DNA of 64,000 nt from Mucilaginibacter dorajii (GCF_024808255.1 NZ_JANTYS010000004.1:62001-126000), one strand, 5' to 3'; shown: positions 20,440 to 30,607, counted from the first letter of the stretch. Program-made: numbers and translations. Notes: a model not told the origin generated them from the sequence alone.

Positions 20440-21685
20440 CTTAAAAACATTTAAAAGAAGCATTCCCGGAGTTAATTATATCCCAGTTACTGGTAAAATA
20501 ATTGAAGAGGACGATTTGATGCTTGGCATGGAAGCCGTAGCAGATGGCTGGTTAACCGCAGGTAGATTTTCAAATGCTTTTGAAAATGAGTTTGCTGATT
20601 ATTTTGGTGCACCTAAAGCGTTACTTGTAAATTCTGGTTCATCGGCTAACTTGGTTGCATTTTATGCATTAACATCGCCAAAATTGGGTGACAGGGCCAT
20701 TAAACCAGGAGATGAAGTTATTACTGTAGCTGCCGGTTTTCCAACTACTGTAAACCCAATTGTTCAATTCGGGGCTATACCTGTTTTTATTGATGTGGAT
20801 ATTGCAACCCACAATGTTAAGGCGGATTTGATAGAAGCGGCTGTATCACCAAAAACTAAAGCGATCATGATAGCCCACTCTTTAGGAAATCCTTTTGATT
20901 TGGACGAGGTTATGCGTGTAGCAAAAAAATATAACTTATGGGTGGTAGAAGATGATTGCGATTCGTTAGGTGCTACTTATAGAGGTAAAAAAACGGGCAC
21001 TTTTGGCGATATATCTACTTTTTCTTTTTACCCTGCGCACCACATAACCATGGGCGAAGGTGGGGCAGTTTTGATCAATAATCCGGTGTTAAGCAAATTA
21101 GCCGAAAGCTTTAGAGATTGGGGAAGAGATTGTTACTGTGAACCAGGTAAAGATAACACCTGTGGTTGCCGTTTTTCGCAGCAACTGGGTTCGTTACCAT
21201 ATGGTTATGATCATAAATATACTTATTCGCATGTTGGTTTTAACTTAAAAGTTACTGATATGCAGGCTGCAATAGGCTTATCTCAGTTACGTAAAGTGGA
21301 TAGGTTTGTTGAAAAAAGGAGACAAAACTACAAGGCTTTGTATCAACGGATGAAGAGGTTTGAAGATGTTTTTATTTTGCCTGAACCAACTCCAAACAGT
21401 GATCCGTCATGGTTTGGATTTTTGATGACGTTAAGGGACGGTGATGCATCAGATAGGCATATGCTTGTTCAGCATCTCGAAGAAAATAAAATTGGTACGC
21501 GCTTATTATTTGCAGGTAATCTGCTTCGCCAGCCGGCCTATGATGGCGTAGCACATAGAGTGGTAGGTGATTTAACTAATACCGATATTATCATGAACCG
21601 CTCGTTTTGGTTAGGTGTATGGCCCGGGTTGGATGAAGAACATTATGACTATGTGGCTGATGTGATTGCTAAATATTTAGCATAA
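20423..21685 (+). CDS. rfbH: CDP-4-keto-6-deoxyglucose 3-dehydrase (E1)
   Basis: PMP- and [2Fe-2S]-dependent enzyme that removes the C3 hydroxyl of CDP-4-keto-6-deoxyglucose. 420 residues from ATG 20423 (another ATG is at 20429; an upstream TTG at 20417 is less likely). It has the DegT/aspartate aminotransferase fold, but the Schiff-base Lys is replaced by His in [14 protein letters not shown], the hallmark of this dehydrase. The cluster cysteines are visible in [16 protein letters not shown]. It overlaps the preceding gene by 17 nt, completing a tightly packed ddhD-rfbF-rfbG-reductase-rfbH cassette. Confidence 0.95.
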   Translation: MKMEFDLKTFKRSIPGVNYIPVTGKIIEEDDLMLGMEAVADGWLTAGRFSNAFENEFADYFGAPKALLVNSGSSANLVAFYALTSPKLGDRAIKPGDEVITVAAGFPTTVNPIVQFGAIPVFIDVDIATHNVKADLIEAAVSPKTKAIMIAHSLGNPFDLDEVMRVAKKYNLWVVEDDCDSLGATYRGKKTGTFGDISTFSFYPAHHITMGEGGAVLINNPVLSKLAESFRDWGRDCYCEPGKDNTCGCRFSQQLGSLPYGYDHKYTYSHVGFNLKVTDMQAAIGLSQLRKVDRFVEKRRQNYKALYQRMKRFEDVFILPEPTPNSDPSWFGFLMTLRDGDASDRHMLVQHLEENKIGTRLLFAGNLLRQPAYDGVAHRVVGDLTNTDIIMNRSFWLGVWPGLDEEHYDYVADVIAKYLA

Positions 21686-21784
21686 TTTTTTCAGGTAAAA
21701 ACTGAAAATTAGATAGTGGTGTACCTAGCGATAATAATATGTTGCTATTAGTCCATATCATTTTTTATATTTTATAAAACACGT

Positions 21785-23140
21785 GTGAAAATAGTAAGTA
21801 GTTTATTTAAGTCCGGATCTTCCAGGAGTTTAACAATAAAGAAAAACATACTTTGGTCCTTTATCATAAAGGGTACCAGCATAGTAGTCTCTTTATTTTT
21901 GGTACCCTTTACTATTAAGCTGTTAGATACTGAAAGATATGGTGTGTGGCTTACCTTATACTCGATAGTGAGTTGGTTTAACATGATGGATATAGGATTG
22001 GGCAACGGGTTCAGAAACAAGTTTGCAGAGGCCATAGCTAAGAAAGATATTTCTTTAGCCAGAGAGTACATGCAAACGTTCTATTCATCGATGTTTCTGA
22101 TTGCTGCGTCTATATTTCTTATTTTCCTTTGCATCAATCCGTTTTTAAATTGGGGCCATATTTTAAATGTATCCAAAAGCTTTAATGATAATTTAAACCT
22201 GATAGTATTAGTTGTAATGGGCTTGTTTTGCTTGCAGCTTTTTCTTAAAAATATTACTACAGTACTATTGGCGCTGCAAAGAACATCTGAAAGTAACTTT
22301 ATTATTTTCCTGGGGAACGTTCTGGCTTTGATAGGAATATACGTTTATGGACGCTTCTGCCATAGCTCGCTTATGTCTATTTCGGTTATTTTCATGTTAT
22401 CGCCAATCATTGTTTTTTTAATAAGTACAGTTTATTATTTTAAAATTTATTTGGGGCATCTTTTACCTGCCGGTGTTTATATAAAGAAAGTACATCTATC
22501 TAATTTGTTAAATCTGGGAATAAAATTTTTTCTGATTCAAATTACAACCGTTGTAATGTTTTCGAGCGACAGTTTGATAATAACTCAGCTTTTTGGGCCT
22601 AAATACGTTACACCTTATAATATTGCATATAGGCTATTTGCGGCAACCTTAACTGGATTTACCATCATCATGACTCCTTTTTGGACGGCTTTTACCGAAG
22701 CGAATACTAAAGACGACAAAGCCTGGATTAATAATTCCCTCAAAAAATTAGTGTATTTGTGGGTAGCATTTTCGTGTATGGTTTTAGTATTGTTATATTT
22801 TTCGCCCTTTATTTACAATATATGGGTGGGCAATAAAGTGATGATAACGATGGCATTGTCAGCCCAGTTCGCCATATTAGCTATTCTTTTAAGTTGGAAC
22901 GGTATATTTTCACAGTATTTGAATGGGATTGGAAAAATAAAGTTTCAATTGTATGTGGGGCTTTTTCAATGCGTGATAAATATTCCTTTGGCTATTTTGC
23001 TGGCTAAGTACATGAATATGGGATTGATGGGCATAGTATTGGCAACTAATTTATGTTTGATTGTATCGGGTATACTTTTACCCATTCAAACAAGTAAAAT
23101 ACTTAACAACAAGAATTTATATGGAATTTGGTCTAAATAG
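21785..23140 (+). CDS. wzx: Polysaccharide flippase (Wzx-like, MATE/MOP fold)
   Basis: Predicted to move undecaprenyl-linked repeat units across the inner membrane. 451 residues with about 12 or more hydrophobic helices throughout. The N-terminal family pattern is visible: LVPFTIKLLDTERYGVWLT then MMDIGLGNGFRNKF. The start is GTG at 21785, chosen because the hydrophilic N-terminus SSRSLTIKKNILWS normally precedes the first helix. About 100 nt separate it from rfbH. The DNA from here through the polymerase gene looks richer in A and T than the flanking core genes, as often seen for recombining wzx/wzy segments. Confidence 0.88.
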   Translation: MKIVSSLFKSGSSRSLTIKKNILWSFIIKGTSIVVSLFLVPFTIKLLDTERYGVWLTLYSIVSWFNMMDIGLGNGFRNKFAEAIAKKDISLAREYMQTFYSSMFLIAASIFLIFLCINPFLNWGHILNVSKSFNDNLNLIVLVVMGLFCLQLFLKNITTVLLALQRTSESNFIIFLGNVLALIGIYVYGRFCHSSLMSISVIFMLSPIIVFLISTVYYFKIYLGHLLPAGVYIKKVHLSNLLNLGIKFFLIQITTVVMFSSDSLIITQLFGPKYVTPYNIAYRLFAATLTGFTIIMTPFWTAFTEANTKDDKAWINNSLKKLVYLWVAFSCMVLVLLYFSPFIYNIWVGNKVMITMALSAQFAILAILLSWNGIFSQYLNGIGKIKFQLYVGLFQCVINIPLAILLAKYMNMGLMGIVLATNLCLIVSGILLPIQTSKILNNKNLYGIWSK

Positions 23141-24149
23141 TTCAACTGATATTCTGTTATCCATTTGTATTCCAACCTACAATAGGGATAAATTGTTATA
23201 TTCATGTATTTTGTCTATTTATAAACAGCTCCAAGAGATCTCTGCTTCAAATGTAGAAATAGTGGTTTCAAATAATTGCTCAACAGATTTAACCAGTCAA
23301 ATTGTTGCGGAATTTACAACCAGGCCCAATTTTAAATACTTTGAGCAACCAGTAAACGTTGGGCTGGCCGGTAATGTATTAAAGGTTGTTGAATACGCAA
23401 GCGGTCAATATTGCTGGATTATAGGAGATGACGATTTTTTACTGCCTGGCGCAGTTGCATCTGTGCTTGAATTGCTATCAAACAAAAGTGATATCAACTA
23501 CTTTTATGCCAAAGTAACTAAGTTGCACGTTGATGAGTTTGAAAAATATGCATATCCTTTTGATACCTCCATGTACCAGGATAATAAACCTGTTGGAGAG
23601 TTAAAATTCAGAGAGATAGATAAATTTGAAAAGCTAATTACCCCAGAATATTCTCTAATATTCTTAGGAGAGATTATGGCATCTATTTTTAAACGCGATG
23701 TGTGGATGCAATACAAGGGGAATTTTGAAGGGGATTTTTTAGATACATTAGAAACCACATATCCTCACTCTGTTGTATTTGCAAATACCTTGTTTGGCCA
23801 AAAGGCGATTTATATAGATACACCATTAATATTGGTGTTGGATGGAGCAAGGGAATGGTGGGATAGGGTAGGCTACGTTATTATAGTGCACATACGCAGT
23901 TTATTGGATTTGTATAAAAAAAATGGTCTTTCCGGAAGTGATTTAAGAAAATGTAATACCAAATATATCGAAATAAGTTCTCCCTACTTTATCAAATACC
24001 TTAAAAGTAGTGAAAGCAAATACAAGGATAAAATATCAAAAAGTAGATATTTGAAGTTTGTTATTACTCATCCAATCAGTTTGTTTTCTTTTTGGGGACA
24101 ATATTTAACTACAAAAATGAAGAATGTTTTTCGAAAGTTTAGTAAGTAA
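23121..24149 (+). CDS. Family 2 glycosyltransferase
   Basis: Adds a sugar to the repeat unit from a nucleotide-sugar donor; donor and linkage cannot be told from sequence. 342 residues from ATG 23121, overlapping the flippase gene by 20 nt. GT-A fold: N-terminal LSICIPTYNRDKLL, then VSNNCSTD, and the metal-binding region IIGDDDFLLPGA. The long C-terminus is weakly conserved. An upstream in-frame ATG at 23061 lies within wzx and gives a poor N-terminus. Confidence 0.88.
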   Translation: MEFGLNSSTDILLSICIPTYNRDKLLYSCILSIYKQLQEISASNVEIVVSNNCSTDLTSQIVAEFTTRPNFKYFEQPVNVGLAGNVLKVVEYASGQYCWIIGDDDFLLPGAVASVLELLSNKSDINYFYAKVTKLHVDEFEKYAYPFDTSMYQDNKPVGELKFREIDKFEKLITPEYSLIFLGEIMASIFKRDVWMQYKGNFEGDFLDTLETTYPHSVVFANTLFGQKAIYIDTPLILVLDGAREWWDRVGYVIIVHIRSLLDLYKKNGLSGSDLRKCNTKYIEISSPYFIKYLKSSESKYKDKISKSRYLKFVITHPISLFSFWGQYLTTKMKNVFRKFSK

Positions 24150-24171
24150 CCTCTAATTTAATTTTGACACT

Positions 24172-25452
24172 TTGCCATCAAATATAAAATATCTACTGGT
24201 TGGATTCTGTTTCTATCCCTTCATCGCATACTTTCTGATAAATGTAGGGAACATAGAGATTGACCGTGTTTTCGGCGCGTTGTCTTTGTTTTTTTGTATT
24301 ACTACACTTTACAGAAAATTTAAGCGCGATGGTTTTATTTACGTGCCTAAATATGCTATGTCGTTTTTGTTGTTCGCTATTTATGCCATTATAGTAAATG
24401 TCTATACTGGAGCATATCAATTATATGAAGAGTCTGCAGTGCGGTATTGTTTCATTAATTATAATATATCATTAGTTTACATTTTACTGATTATAGAAAA
24501 CGTTAACATAAGATTTTCTATAGAACCACTGCTATACAAGTTATTGAATTTTATTTTTGGTGTTGCTTTAGCAGTCATAGTTGTTCAGTATCTTGTAGAT
24601 CCTTACTTTTTTGCGCGTAAAGATTTGCTTGCAAAAATTACTTTTTTGGACTCTAGTACAAGGCTTACTTCTATTTTTTCCTGGATTGGATCAAATACTT
24701 ACGGAGTTTCATTGCCTTTCATTTACGCTTATCTGTTGTACAAAAATGCAAGTAAGAAAACCTTTGTAATATACATTCTGTTAGGCCTTGTTTACGCTCT
24801 TTTAACTCAAACACGTTACGTAATTTTATCAGTGCTTATCATAACGCTTTATTCAGTTTTTCAAAATAAGAAAAATACGGTAAGGTTCATTTTCTTTGCT
24901 TTAGTAGCGTATTTCATATTGGTGAATTTTGGAAATAGCTTTTTCGATTTCGATGCATTTATTTCAAACAGGATATTTGAAAATGATGCGAGAAGCGCAG
25001 AGAGCGCTTCGTCCTACGGAAGGATTTTATCATATTATGCATTTTTGCAGGCTTTTCCTGATAGTCCTATCTGGGGGCAAGGCGAGGCCCTTACAAGATC
25101 GTTGAAAATTTATCTCGGCGATATCCCGGTTATACATATTGGGTATTTGCAGTATTTATATGCTTTTGGAATTTTCGGTATGTCTTTATTTGTGCGAGCC
25201 TATTATCAACTGATTAAACGACTCAGAATGTTAAGTAAGGCTACTGGCAACTATTCCGTTTTAGTGGGTATAGTAGCTTACCTTGTAGCTAACACAACGT
25301 TTGTTTGGTTCAGATTGTTCGACTTTGGATTTATCGTAACTTATTTTATTCTTATTTCTCAAAGTAAGTTGGCCAGCAAAGTGGATGAGGTTGAAACACC
25401 GGAGCTTGATGTTAAAGCGACGACTAAACAGAGATCAATAGTATGGTCTTAA
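24172..25452 (+). CDS. Probable O-antigen/polysaccharide polymerase (Wzy-like)
   Basis: 426-residue integral membrane protein with about 10 or more hydrophobic helices and a larger hydrophilic loop around residues 260-310 (NRIFENDARSAESASSYGR, then WGQGEA), the layout of Wzy/O-antigen ligase-type proteins. The start is a TTG at 24172, which precedes the first helix; the first in-frame ATG is much further inside. A ligase of the WaaL type cannot be excluded, but Wzx, Wza and Wzc in the same cluster favour polymerase. A 7-bp perfect hairpin (GAAGCGC/GCGCTTC) lies in the loop-coding part near 24990. Confidence 0.72.
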   Translation: MPSNIKYLLVGFCFYPFIAYFLINVGNIEIDRVFGALSLFFCITTLYRKFKRDGFIYVPKYAMSFLLFAIYAIIVNVYTGAYQLYEESAVRYCFINYNISLVYILLIIENVNIRFSIEPLLYKLLNFIFGVALAVIVVQYLVDPYFFARKDLLAKITFLDSSTRLTSIFSWIGSNTYGVSLPFIYAYLLYKNASKKTFVIYILLGLVYALLTQTRYVILSVLIITLYSVFQNKKNTVRFIFFALVAYFILVNFGNSFFDFDAFISNRIFENDARSAESASSYGRILSYYAFLQAFPDSPIWGQGEALTRSLKIYLGDIPVIHIGYLQYLYAFGIFGMSLFVRAYYQLIKRLRMLSKATGNYSVLVGIVAYLVANTTFVWFRLFDFGFIVTYFILISQSKLASKVDEVETPELDVKATTKQRSIVWS

Positions 25453-25502
25453 TGATACAACTGCAATTTTTTTTATTATTTGTTATAAATATATCATTAT
25501 AG

Positions 25503-26096
25503 ATGGTAGGAGTAAGAAAGTTCAATTATTTAAGAATAATGTTTTTAACATGGTTGTGGACTTGCTTTAACCGTTTTAATGCCATGTATATGTGGGGAAT
25601 AGCCTTAGGTGAAAATTCAGTATTTTGCGGTAAAGCTATCTTCTTTAAAGCCGAAAACAGCCAGATTAGTATTGGCAATAACTGCATATTTGTTTCTGAT
25701 GCCAACTCAAAAAATTTAATAGGAATTAACAGGCCCTGCATTATTAATACACAAAAGCCCGGCGCTATAATTACTATTGGTGATAATTCTGGCTTTTCGG
25801 GTACTGTTCTTGGTGCCACCGTAAAAATCGTTATTGGCAAAGATGTTAAGTGCGGAGCCAACACTACAATTATTGATTCTGATTGGCACCCAGAGGATAG
25901 CAGGAGCGGAATTCCTAAACCGATTTTTATAGAAGATAATGTTTGGTTGGGGGCCAACGTAGTTGTATTAAAGGGTGTAACTATTGGCGTAAATACGGTG
26001 ATAGGGGCTAATAGCATTGTCACTAAAAGTATGCCCGCCAATGTTATAGCAGCAGGTAATCCTTGTGTTGTAATAAAAAGTATTAAAAACGGCTAA
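25503..26096 (+). CDS. Hexapeptide-repeat acyltransferase
   Basis: Predicted O-acetyltransferase decorating a sugar of the repeat unit. 197 residues. Left-handed beta-helix repeats run from ~45 to 185 (for example ISIGNNCIF, ITIGDNSGF, IVIGKDVKCG, VWLGANVVVLKGVTIG). The catalytic His is probably in DSDWHPED, as in the maltose/galactoside acetyltransferase family. ATG at 25503. It lies 50 nt after the polymerase gene and 19 nt before a GT4 gene. The large antisense reading frame over it is a by-product of the repeat codons. Confidence 0.85.
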   Translation: MVGVRKFNYLRIMFLTWLWTCFNRFNAMYMWGIALGENSVFCGKAIFFKAENSQISIGNNCIFVSDANSKNLIGINRPCIINTQKPGAIITIGDNSGFSGTVLGATVKIVIGKDVKCGANTTIIDSDWHPEDSRSGIPKPIFIEDNVWLGANVVVLKGVTIGVNTVIGANSIVTKSMPANVIAAGNPCVVIKSIKNG

Positions 26097-26115
26097 TGCC
26101 CAAAAGTATATTTTG

Positions 26116-27294
26116 ATGAAGAAAACTATTTTTTATGTTGGATATAACGTTTTCCCGGTGGGCTTCGGGCAAACCCAGCGCGAGCTTTTAATTTCAAAAG
26201 GATTAACAGAAAAAGGATGTAGAGTTGTGATACTTTGCAGGTATGGCACATATGCCCCAGGAAAAATAGCTAACATTTTGGCCGAAGGAACTTTTGATGG
26301 CGTAGAATATAAATATTGTAGTGGCAGCGCCTATCGTGGGCAAAGTTTCTTTAAAAGAAATTTAAAAAAGTTAAAAGGTTTTCTAAACGAGATTGGAACC
26401 ATTATAAAAGGAAAAATGAGCGGGGATCTCAAAGCTATCCTGATAACTACTAATAGCTTCGACAATATATTGCTCTATTCTATTTTGGGTAAGTTATTGA
26501 ATGTCCAAACGGTGATTGATAATACCGAATACTGGACAGCAGTTAAAAGACACAAATTTGCATTGGGCGATAAACTGTACGATAAATACAGCTATAAAAT
26601 AATTGATAAAGTTATTTGTATCAGCGATTTTTTACTTGAGAAATCTGCAAGTAAAAAGCCGGCGGCTTTGGTTAAAATTCCAAGTATCGTTGATTTTTCA
26701 AAATTTGAGTCGTTTGACTTTATTAGTAAGCCAGGTTTTGAATATTTTCTGTTTTGTGGGTCTGCGGTTTACTACCCGGTGATTGAATTTATTATAAACG
26801 CGTTTAATTTAATACAGGATCGCAAAATTAGTTTGGTTTTGATTTGCGGAAACGGCGGGAAAGGCGATTATGATAAAATAGATCAAAAGATAGCAGCAAG
26901 TAACAAAAAGGATTTGATCCATTTTAAGTCAAATTTAGCATATTCAGAACTGGTAGGATGGTATAAGGGTAGCTTGGCTCTGCTTATACCGTTAAGGCCC
27001 ACTAATGAGGATGCGGCAAGGTTCCCCCATAAAATTGGTGAATACTGTGCATCAAAACGCCCTATTGTTACAACAAATTTCGGCGAGATCATGTACTATT
27101 TTAAGGATGGTGTTAACGCCTTTGTAAGTGGGGAGTATGAGCCGCAGTCATATGCAAATGCTTTACAAAATGTTTTAAAAGATAAAAACGTAACGGAGAT
27201 GATAGCTTCACGGAGTTTTGAAACCGGGAAAAATAATTTCGATTATACAGTGTGTGGCGAAACTGCTTTTAATTTAATTTATAATAGTTATTAA
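26116..27294 (+). CDS. Family 4 glycosyltransferase
   Basis: 392 residues, GT-B fold. The N-terminal domain contains YNVFPVGFGQTQREL (acceptor side). The C-terminal domain has the donor-binding region LLIPLRPTNEDAARFPHKIGEY, followed by KRPIVTTNFGE. The exact sugar is unknown. ATG 26116 is preferred over a TTG one codon upstream. It is spaced 2 nt from the next glycosyltransferase gene, so the two are probably co-translated. Confidence 0.86.
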   Translation: MKKTIFYVGYNVFPVGFGQTQRELLISKGLTEKGCRVVILCRYGTYAPGKIANILAEGTFDGVEYKYCSGSAYRGQSFFKRNLKKLKGFLNEIGTIIKGKMSGDLKAILITTNSFDNILLYSILGKLLNVQTVIDNTEYWTAVKRHKFALGDKLYDKYSYKIIDKVICISDFLLEKSASKKPAALVKIPSIVDFSKFESFDFISKPGFEYFLFCGSAVYYPVIEFIINAFNLIQDRKISLVLICGNGGKGDYDKIDQKIAASNKKDLIHFKSNLAYSELVGWYKGSLALLIPLRPTNEDAARFPHKIGEYCASKRPIVTTNFGEIMYYFKDGVNAFVSGEYEPQSYANALQNVLKDKNVTEMIASRSFETGKNNFDYTVCGETAFNLIYNSY

Positions 27295-27296
27295 TT

Positions 27297-28235
27297 ATGA
27301 ATATAGTACCAATAGTATTTGCTTTTAACTACAAGGTGGCCATGCCAGCTGGTGTTTGTTTTACATCATTATTAAGATCGGCAAAACCAGATACTTTTTA
27401 TGATATGTTTATAATACATGGCCCAGGCGAATTAAATGAAGAGTATCAAAGACAGTTAACCGTTTTAAAGGAAACTTATCCGAACTGTAATTTTACATTT
27501 CTGGATATAGGTGATGCATTTAATGATGTATACATTGCGCGAGGCGTTCCCAAGTTAACATATTATAGAATACTTATTCCTGAATTAATTGAAAATTATG
27601 ATAAGGTAATTTTCTCTGATGTGGATATCATATTTACAAACGATTTGTTTGAAGTGTATGATACTTTTAATGATAATAATTACCTGGGAGCAGTAAGATC
27701 GGCGCTTGTTAAAAGAAAGTATGTGGAATCGTTAGGCTGTAATCCGGATGATTATACCAATGGTGGGTTTCAGTTATATAACCTAAAGCAGATTAGAAAG
27801 GATAAAATGACACCTAAGCTAAAGGAGCTTTGTGGCAAAAAGTTTTTCTATTTGGATCAGGATATCACAAACATAATATACAAAGGCCGAGTTAAGTTCC
27901 TTTCGCCACGATACAACTCTACACAGACATTTTTTAATAAAGCGCACACTCGGGATACCGCATTTTTCAAGCTGTTTACCCAAAAGGAAATAGAGGAAGG
28001 GATTGATCCATACGTAATACATTATAATGGTGTAAACCCATGGCAAGGCCTTTGCCCGCGGCATGATATATGGTGGGCGGTTTATAGGAGCTCCATTTAT
28101 TTTAATGAGGAATTCTATTATGCTCATTATCATAAAATATTGACACCCAAGGCAAAAGATTTGATTAATCAATTGCCTAAGGCAATTTTAAAAAAACCAT
28201 TTGGAAAGATATACCGCAAGTTTTTTCCTTATTAA
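27297..28235 (+). CDS. Family 8 glycosyltransferase (LgtC-like)
   Basis: Retaining GT-A enzyme, 312 residues; LgtC-type enzymes transfer galactose or glucose from UDP-sugars. Motifs: N-terminal IVPIVFAFNYKVAMPAGV, the metal-binding DVD in VIFSDVDIIF at about residues 102-111, and the C-terminal HYNGVNPWQG typical of the family. In GT8 the nucleotide and metal sites depend on DxD and a distal His, and HYNG fits the latter. The donor is probably UDP-Gal or UDP-Glc by family, not by direct evidence. Confidence 0.88.
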   Translation: MNIVPIVFAFNYKVAMPAGVCFTSLLRSAKPDTFYDMFIIHGPGELNEEYQRQLTVLKETYPNCNFTFLDIGDAFNDVYIARGVPKLTYYRILIPELIENYDKVIFSDVDIIFTNDLFEVYDTFNDNNYLGAVRSALVKRKYVESLGCNPDDYTNGGFQLYNLKQIRKDKMTPKLKELCGKKFFYLDQDITNIIYKGRVKFLSPRYNSTQTFFNKAHTRDTAFFKLFTQKEIEEGIDPYVIHYNGVNPWQGLCPRHDIWWAVYRSSIYFNEEFYYAHYHKILTPKAKDLINQLPKAILKKPFGKIYRKFFPY

Positions 28236-28300
28236 TTTACCTAAACCGAATTATTGCGTGACCTTGATGTGCTTTGGTTGAGGTCATAACGTAGATAAAA

Positions 28301-29557
28301 ATGAAAATTATATTAGTAAACTATCGGTATTTTATTTCTGGGGGACCCGAAAGATATCTATTCAATATTAAGGGGTTATTAGAAGAAAATGGCCACACGG
28401 TAATACCTTTCAGTATAAAAAGCAGCCTTAATAAACCATCTGATTATGAAGAATATTTTTTAGATCCTGTAGGAGCGGGCGACGAAGTATATTTCGGACA
28501 AATTAAAAATGATGCGAAAACTGTAGTAAAGTCTTTTTCAAGAATGTTTTACTCTCTGGAAGCAAAAAAGAAGTTAGGTAAGCTAATTGAAGATACCAAA
28601 CCCGATCTTATCTACGTGCTGCATTATCAGAATAAAATATCAGCCAGTATATTTGATGCGGCCGTAAAACATAAAGTTCCGGTTATTCATCGAATTTCAG
28701 ATTTTGGGCAGATATGTGCAAACGCACTTTTTTTTCGTCCACGTCAAAAAGATATTTGCGAACGTTGTTTACAAGGAAGCAAAATAAATGCGGTTGTCAA
28801 TAAATGCGTTTATGATTCATATATATATTCGGCTTTAAAAGCATCATCAATTGAACTACAGCGATTCTTAAACATTACTAAAAAGGTAAATGCCTTTGTG
28901 GTACCGTCAAAATTTACCTTATCTAAATTGAAGGAATCGGGTTTTCCTAACAGTAAGCTTGTACATATACCTACCTATTTTAATTTTCAATCCATAACAA
29001 ATGGCTCACCGGTTGAATATTTGCCATTTGCGGTTTATATAGGGCGTATCGAGTCAGAAAAAGGATTGTTAACCCTGGTTAAGGCATTTGAAAATACAAA
29101 CTTTAATCTGAAAATTATTGGCTTCTCGGCAACCGGCTACGAAGCCGAACTTAAAGAATATCTAAAAGATAAAAAACACAATATTGAGTTTTTAGGTAAA
29201 ATGGATTTTGGTGAAATTCAAACTTATTTATCGCAATGTTTATTTACGATAGTTCCATCTGAGTGGTATGATAATTTCCCAAATACTATTTTGGAAAGTT
29301 TTGCTTTCAAAAAATGTGTGGTTGCGACAAACACAGGAAGCTTAAAAGAAATTGTTGTAAATAACGAAACGGGAATCCTTTTTGAATTAAAGAGTGTAGA
29401 TGATCTGAAAAGAAAAATTGAAATTTTGTTTAACAATCAAGCACTAAGTATTGCTTTAGGCGATAACGCTTACAACAAGTTAGTGACCGAGTTTTCTGCA
29501 GGCTTGCATTTTGCTAAACTTATGGAATTATTTGAGAAAACCGTCGCATCTTATTAA
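28301..29557 (+). CDS. Family 4 glycosyltransferase
   Basis: 418 residues, GT-B fold. The N-terminal half has NYRYFISGGPERYLFN. A small Cys-containing segment (ICERCLQGSKINAVVNKCVY shortened to CERCLQGS) precedes the linker. The C-terminal Rossmann domain carries YIGRIESEKGLLTLV and EWYDNFPNTILESFA, the retaining donor-site motif (E-x7-E type). An inverted TGACCT/AGGTCA pair lies in the 65-nt gap upstream. Its sugar specificity is not readable from sequence. Confidence 0.86.
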   Translation: MKIILVNYRYFISGGPERYLFNIKGLLEENGHTVIPFSIKSSLNKPSDYEEYFLDPVGAGDEVYFGQIKNDAKTVVKSFSRMFYSLEAKKKLGKLIEDTKPDLIYVLHYQNKISASIFDAAVKHKVPVIHRISDFGQICANALFFRPRQKDICERCLQGSKINAVVNKCVYDSYIYSALKASSIELQRFLNITKKVNAFVVPSKFTLSKLKESGFPNSKLVHIPTYFNFQSITNGSPVEYLPFAVYIGRIESEKGLLTLVKAFENTNFNLKIIGFSATGYEAELKEYLKDKKHNIEFLGKMDFGEIQTYLSQCLFTIVPSEWYDNFPNTILESFAFKKCVVATNTGSLKEIVVNNETGILFELKSVDDLKRKIEILFNNQALSIALGDNAYNKLVTEFSAGLHFAKLMELFEKTVASY

Positions 29558-29620
29558 ATTTTTATTTTTTTTGTTATTTTATTAAAATTTTGCTAATTTT
29601 AAACATATAAATTATACATC

Positions 29621-30586
29621 GTGAAAATACTTGTAACAGGAATTGCGGGCTTTATTGGCTCGCATACAGGCGAGCGCTTAATAAAAGAAGGGCACCATGT
29701 TGTTGGTATTGATAACTTTGATCCTTTTTATTCAAAGACTTTTAAAGAGTTTAATATTGAAGGTTTAAAAGCTTCATCAAGCTTTTCGTTTTACGAAACA
29801 GATATTCGCGACAAACAATCATTAAAAAATATTTTTAGTGAACATAATATCGATGCAGTTGTTCATTTAGCTGCGAAGGCTGGTGTTAGGCCATCAATTG
29901 AAAATATTGAAGATTATTATGATGTAAATATAAACGGGAGTATTGCATTGCTCGAGGCTATGCGGGCGTCAAATGTTAAAAAAATCGCGTTTGCATCTTC
30001 ATCGTCGGTTTACGGAAATAATGAAAAGGTGCCCTTTTCAGAAAGTGATGTGGTTGATAATCCCATATCTCCTTACGCTGCCACAAAAAAAAGTTGTGAA
30101 TTGCTAAGTCATGTTTATAGTCATCTTTATGACTTTGATATTACATGCCTGCGTTTTTTTACAGTATTTGGACCACGCCAACGACCGGATCTTGCAATTC
30201 ATAAATTTACAAGATTTATTGATCAGGGTAAACCTATTCCTTTTTATGGGGATGGCTCAACCTCAAGAGATTATACATATGTGGCTGATATTGTTGATGG
30301 AATTATGTGTGCGTTAAATAATCTTGATGGTTACAGGATTTATAATCTCGGAGAATCACGTGTAATTAAACTTAACGAACTTGTGCTTGCTATTGAAAAG
30401 GCTTTAGGCAAAAAAGCAGTTATAGATAGAAAGCCATTTCAGCCCGGAGATGTGGAAAAAACCTATGCAAACATTACAAAAGCTAAAACTGAAATAGGGT
30501 ATAATCCTACTTACAATTTTCAGGAAGGTATTCAACTGTTTGTTGATTGGTATAACCAACACAAGGAATATCTTTATAACAATTAA
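29621..30586 (+). CDS. UDP-glucuronate 4-epimerase family protein
   Basis: Predicted to interconvert UDP-glucuronate and UDP-galacturonate, using the product of ugd at 42.5 kb. 321 residues, extended SDR. NAD-binding GIAGFIGSHTGERL is at the N-terminus, the catalytic Tyr-x3-Lys is YAATK, and the segment RFFTVFGPRQRPDLAIHKF is characteristic of the GAE/CapI branch, as is the C-terminal GDVEKTYANITKA. A plain UDP-glucose 4-epimerase is less likely. The start is GTG at 29621, following an AT-rich 60-nt gap. Confidence 0.83.
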   Translation: MKILVTGIAGFIGSHTGERLIKEGHHVVGIDNFDPFYSKTFKEFNIEGLKASSSFSFYETDIRDKQSLKNIFSEHNIDAVVHLAAKAGVRPSIENIEDYYDVNINGSIALLEAMRASNVKKIAFASSSSVYGNNEKVPFSESDVVDNPISPYAATKKSCELLSHVYSHLYDFDITCLRFFTVFGPRQRPDLAIHKFTRFIDQGKPIPFYGDGSTSRDYTYVADIVDGIMCALNNLDGYRIYNLGESRVIKLNELVLAIEKALGKKAVIDRKPFQPGDVEKTYANITKAKTEIGYNPTYNFQEGIQLFVDWYNQHKEYLYNN

Positions 30587-30607
30587 AAAACTCAATAAAA
30601 TTACAAT

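Noticed and set aside
13286..21685. UpxY/RfaH-type antiterminator or JUMPStart element for the polysaccharide locus
   Set aside because: The only NusG-like gene is the housekeeping nusG, and no ops/JUMPStart-like sequence is seen before the operon.
21688..21708. Hairpin TTTTCAG/CTGAAAA after rfbH as a terminator
   Set aside because: Only 7 bp, AT-rich and without a following T-run; the genes on both sides are likely one transcript.
25526..26041. 171-codon open frame antisense to the acyltransferase
   Set aside because: Hexapeptide-repeat codons on the sense strand leave the opposite frame open; the encoded sequence has no family resemblance.
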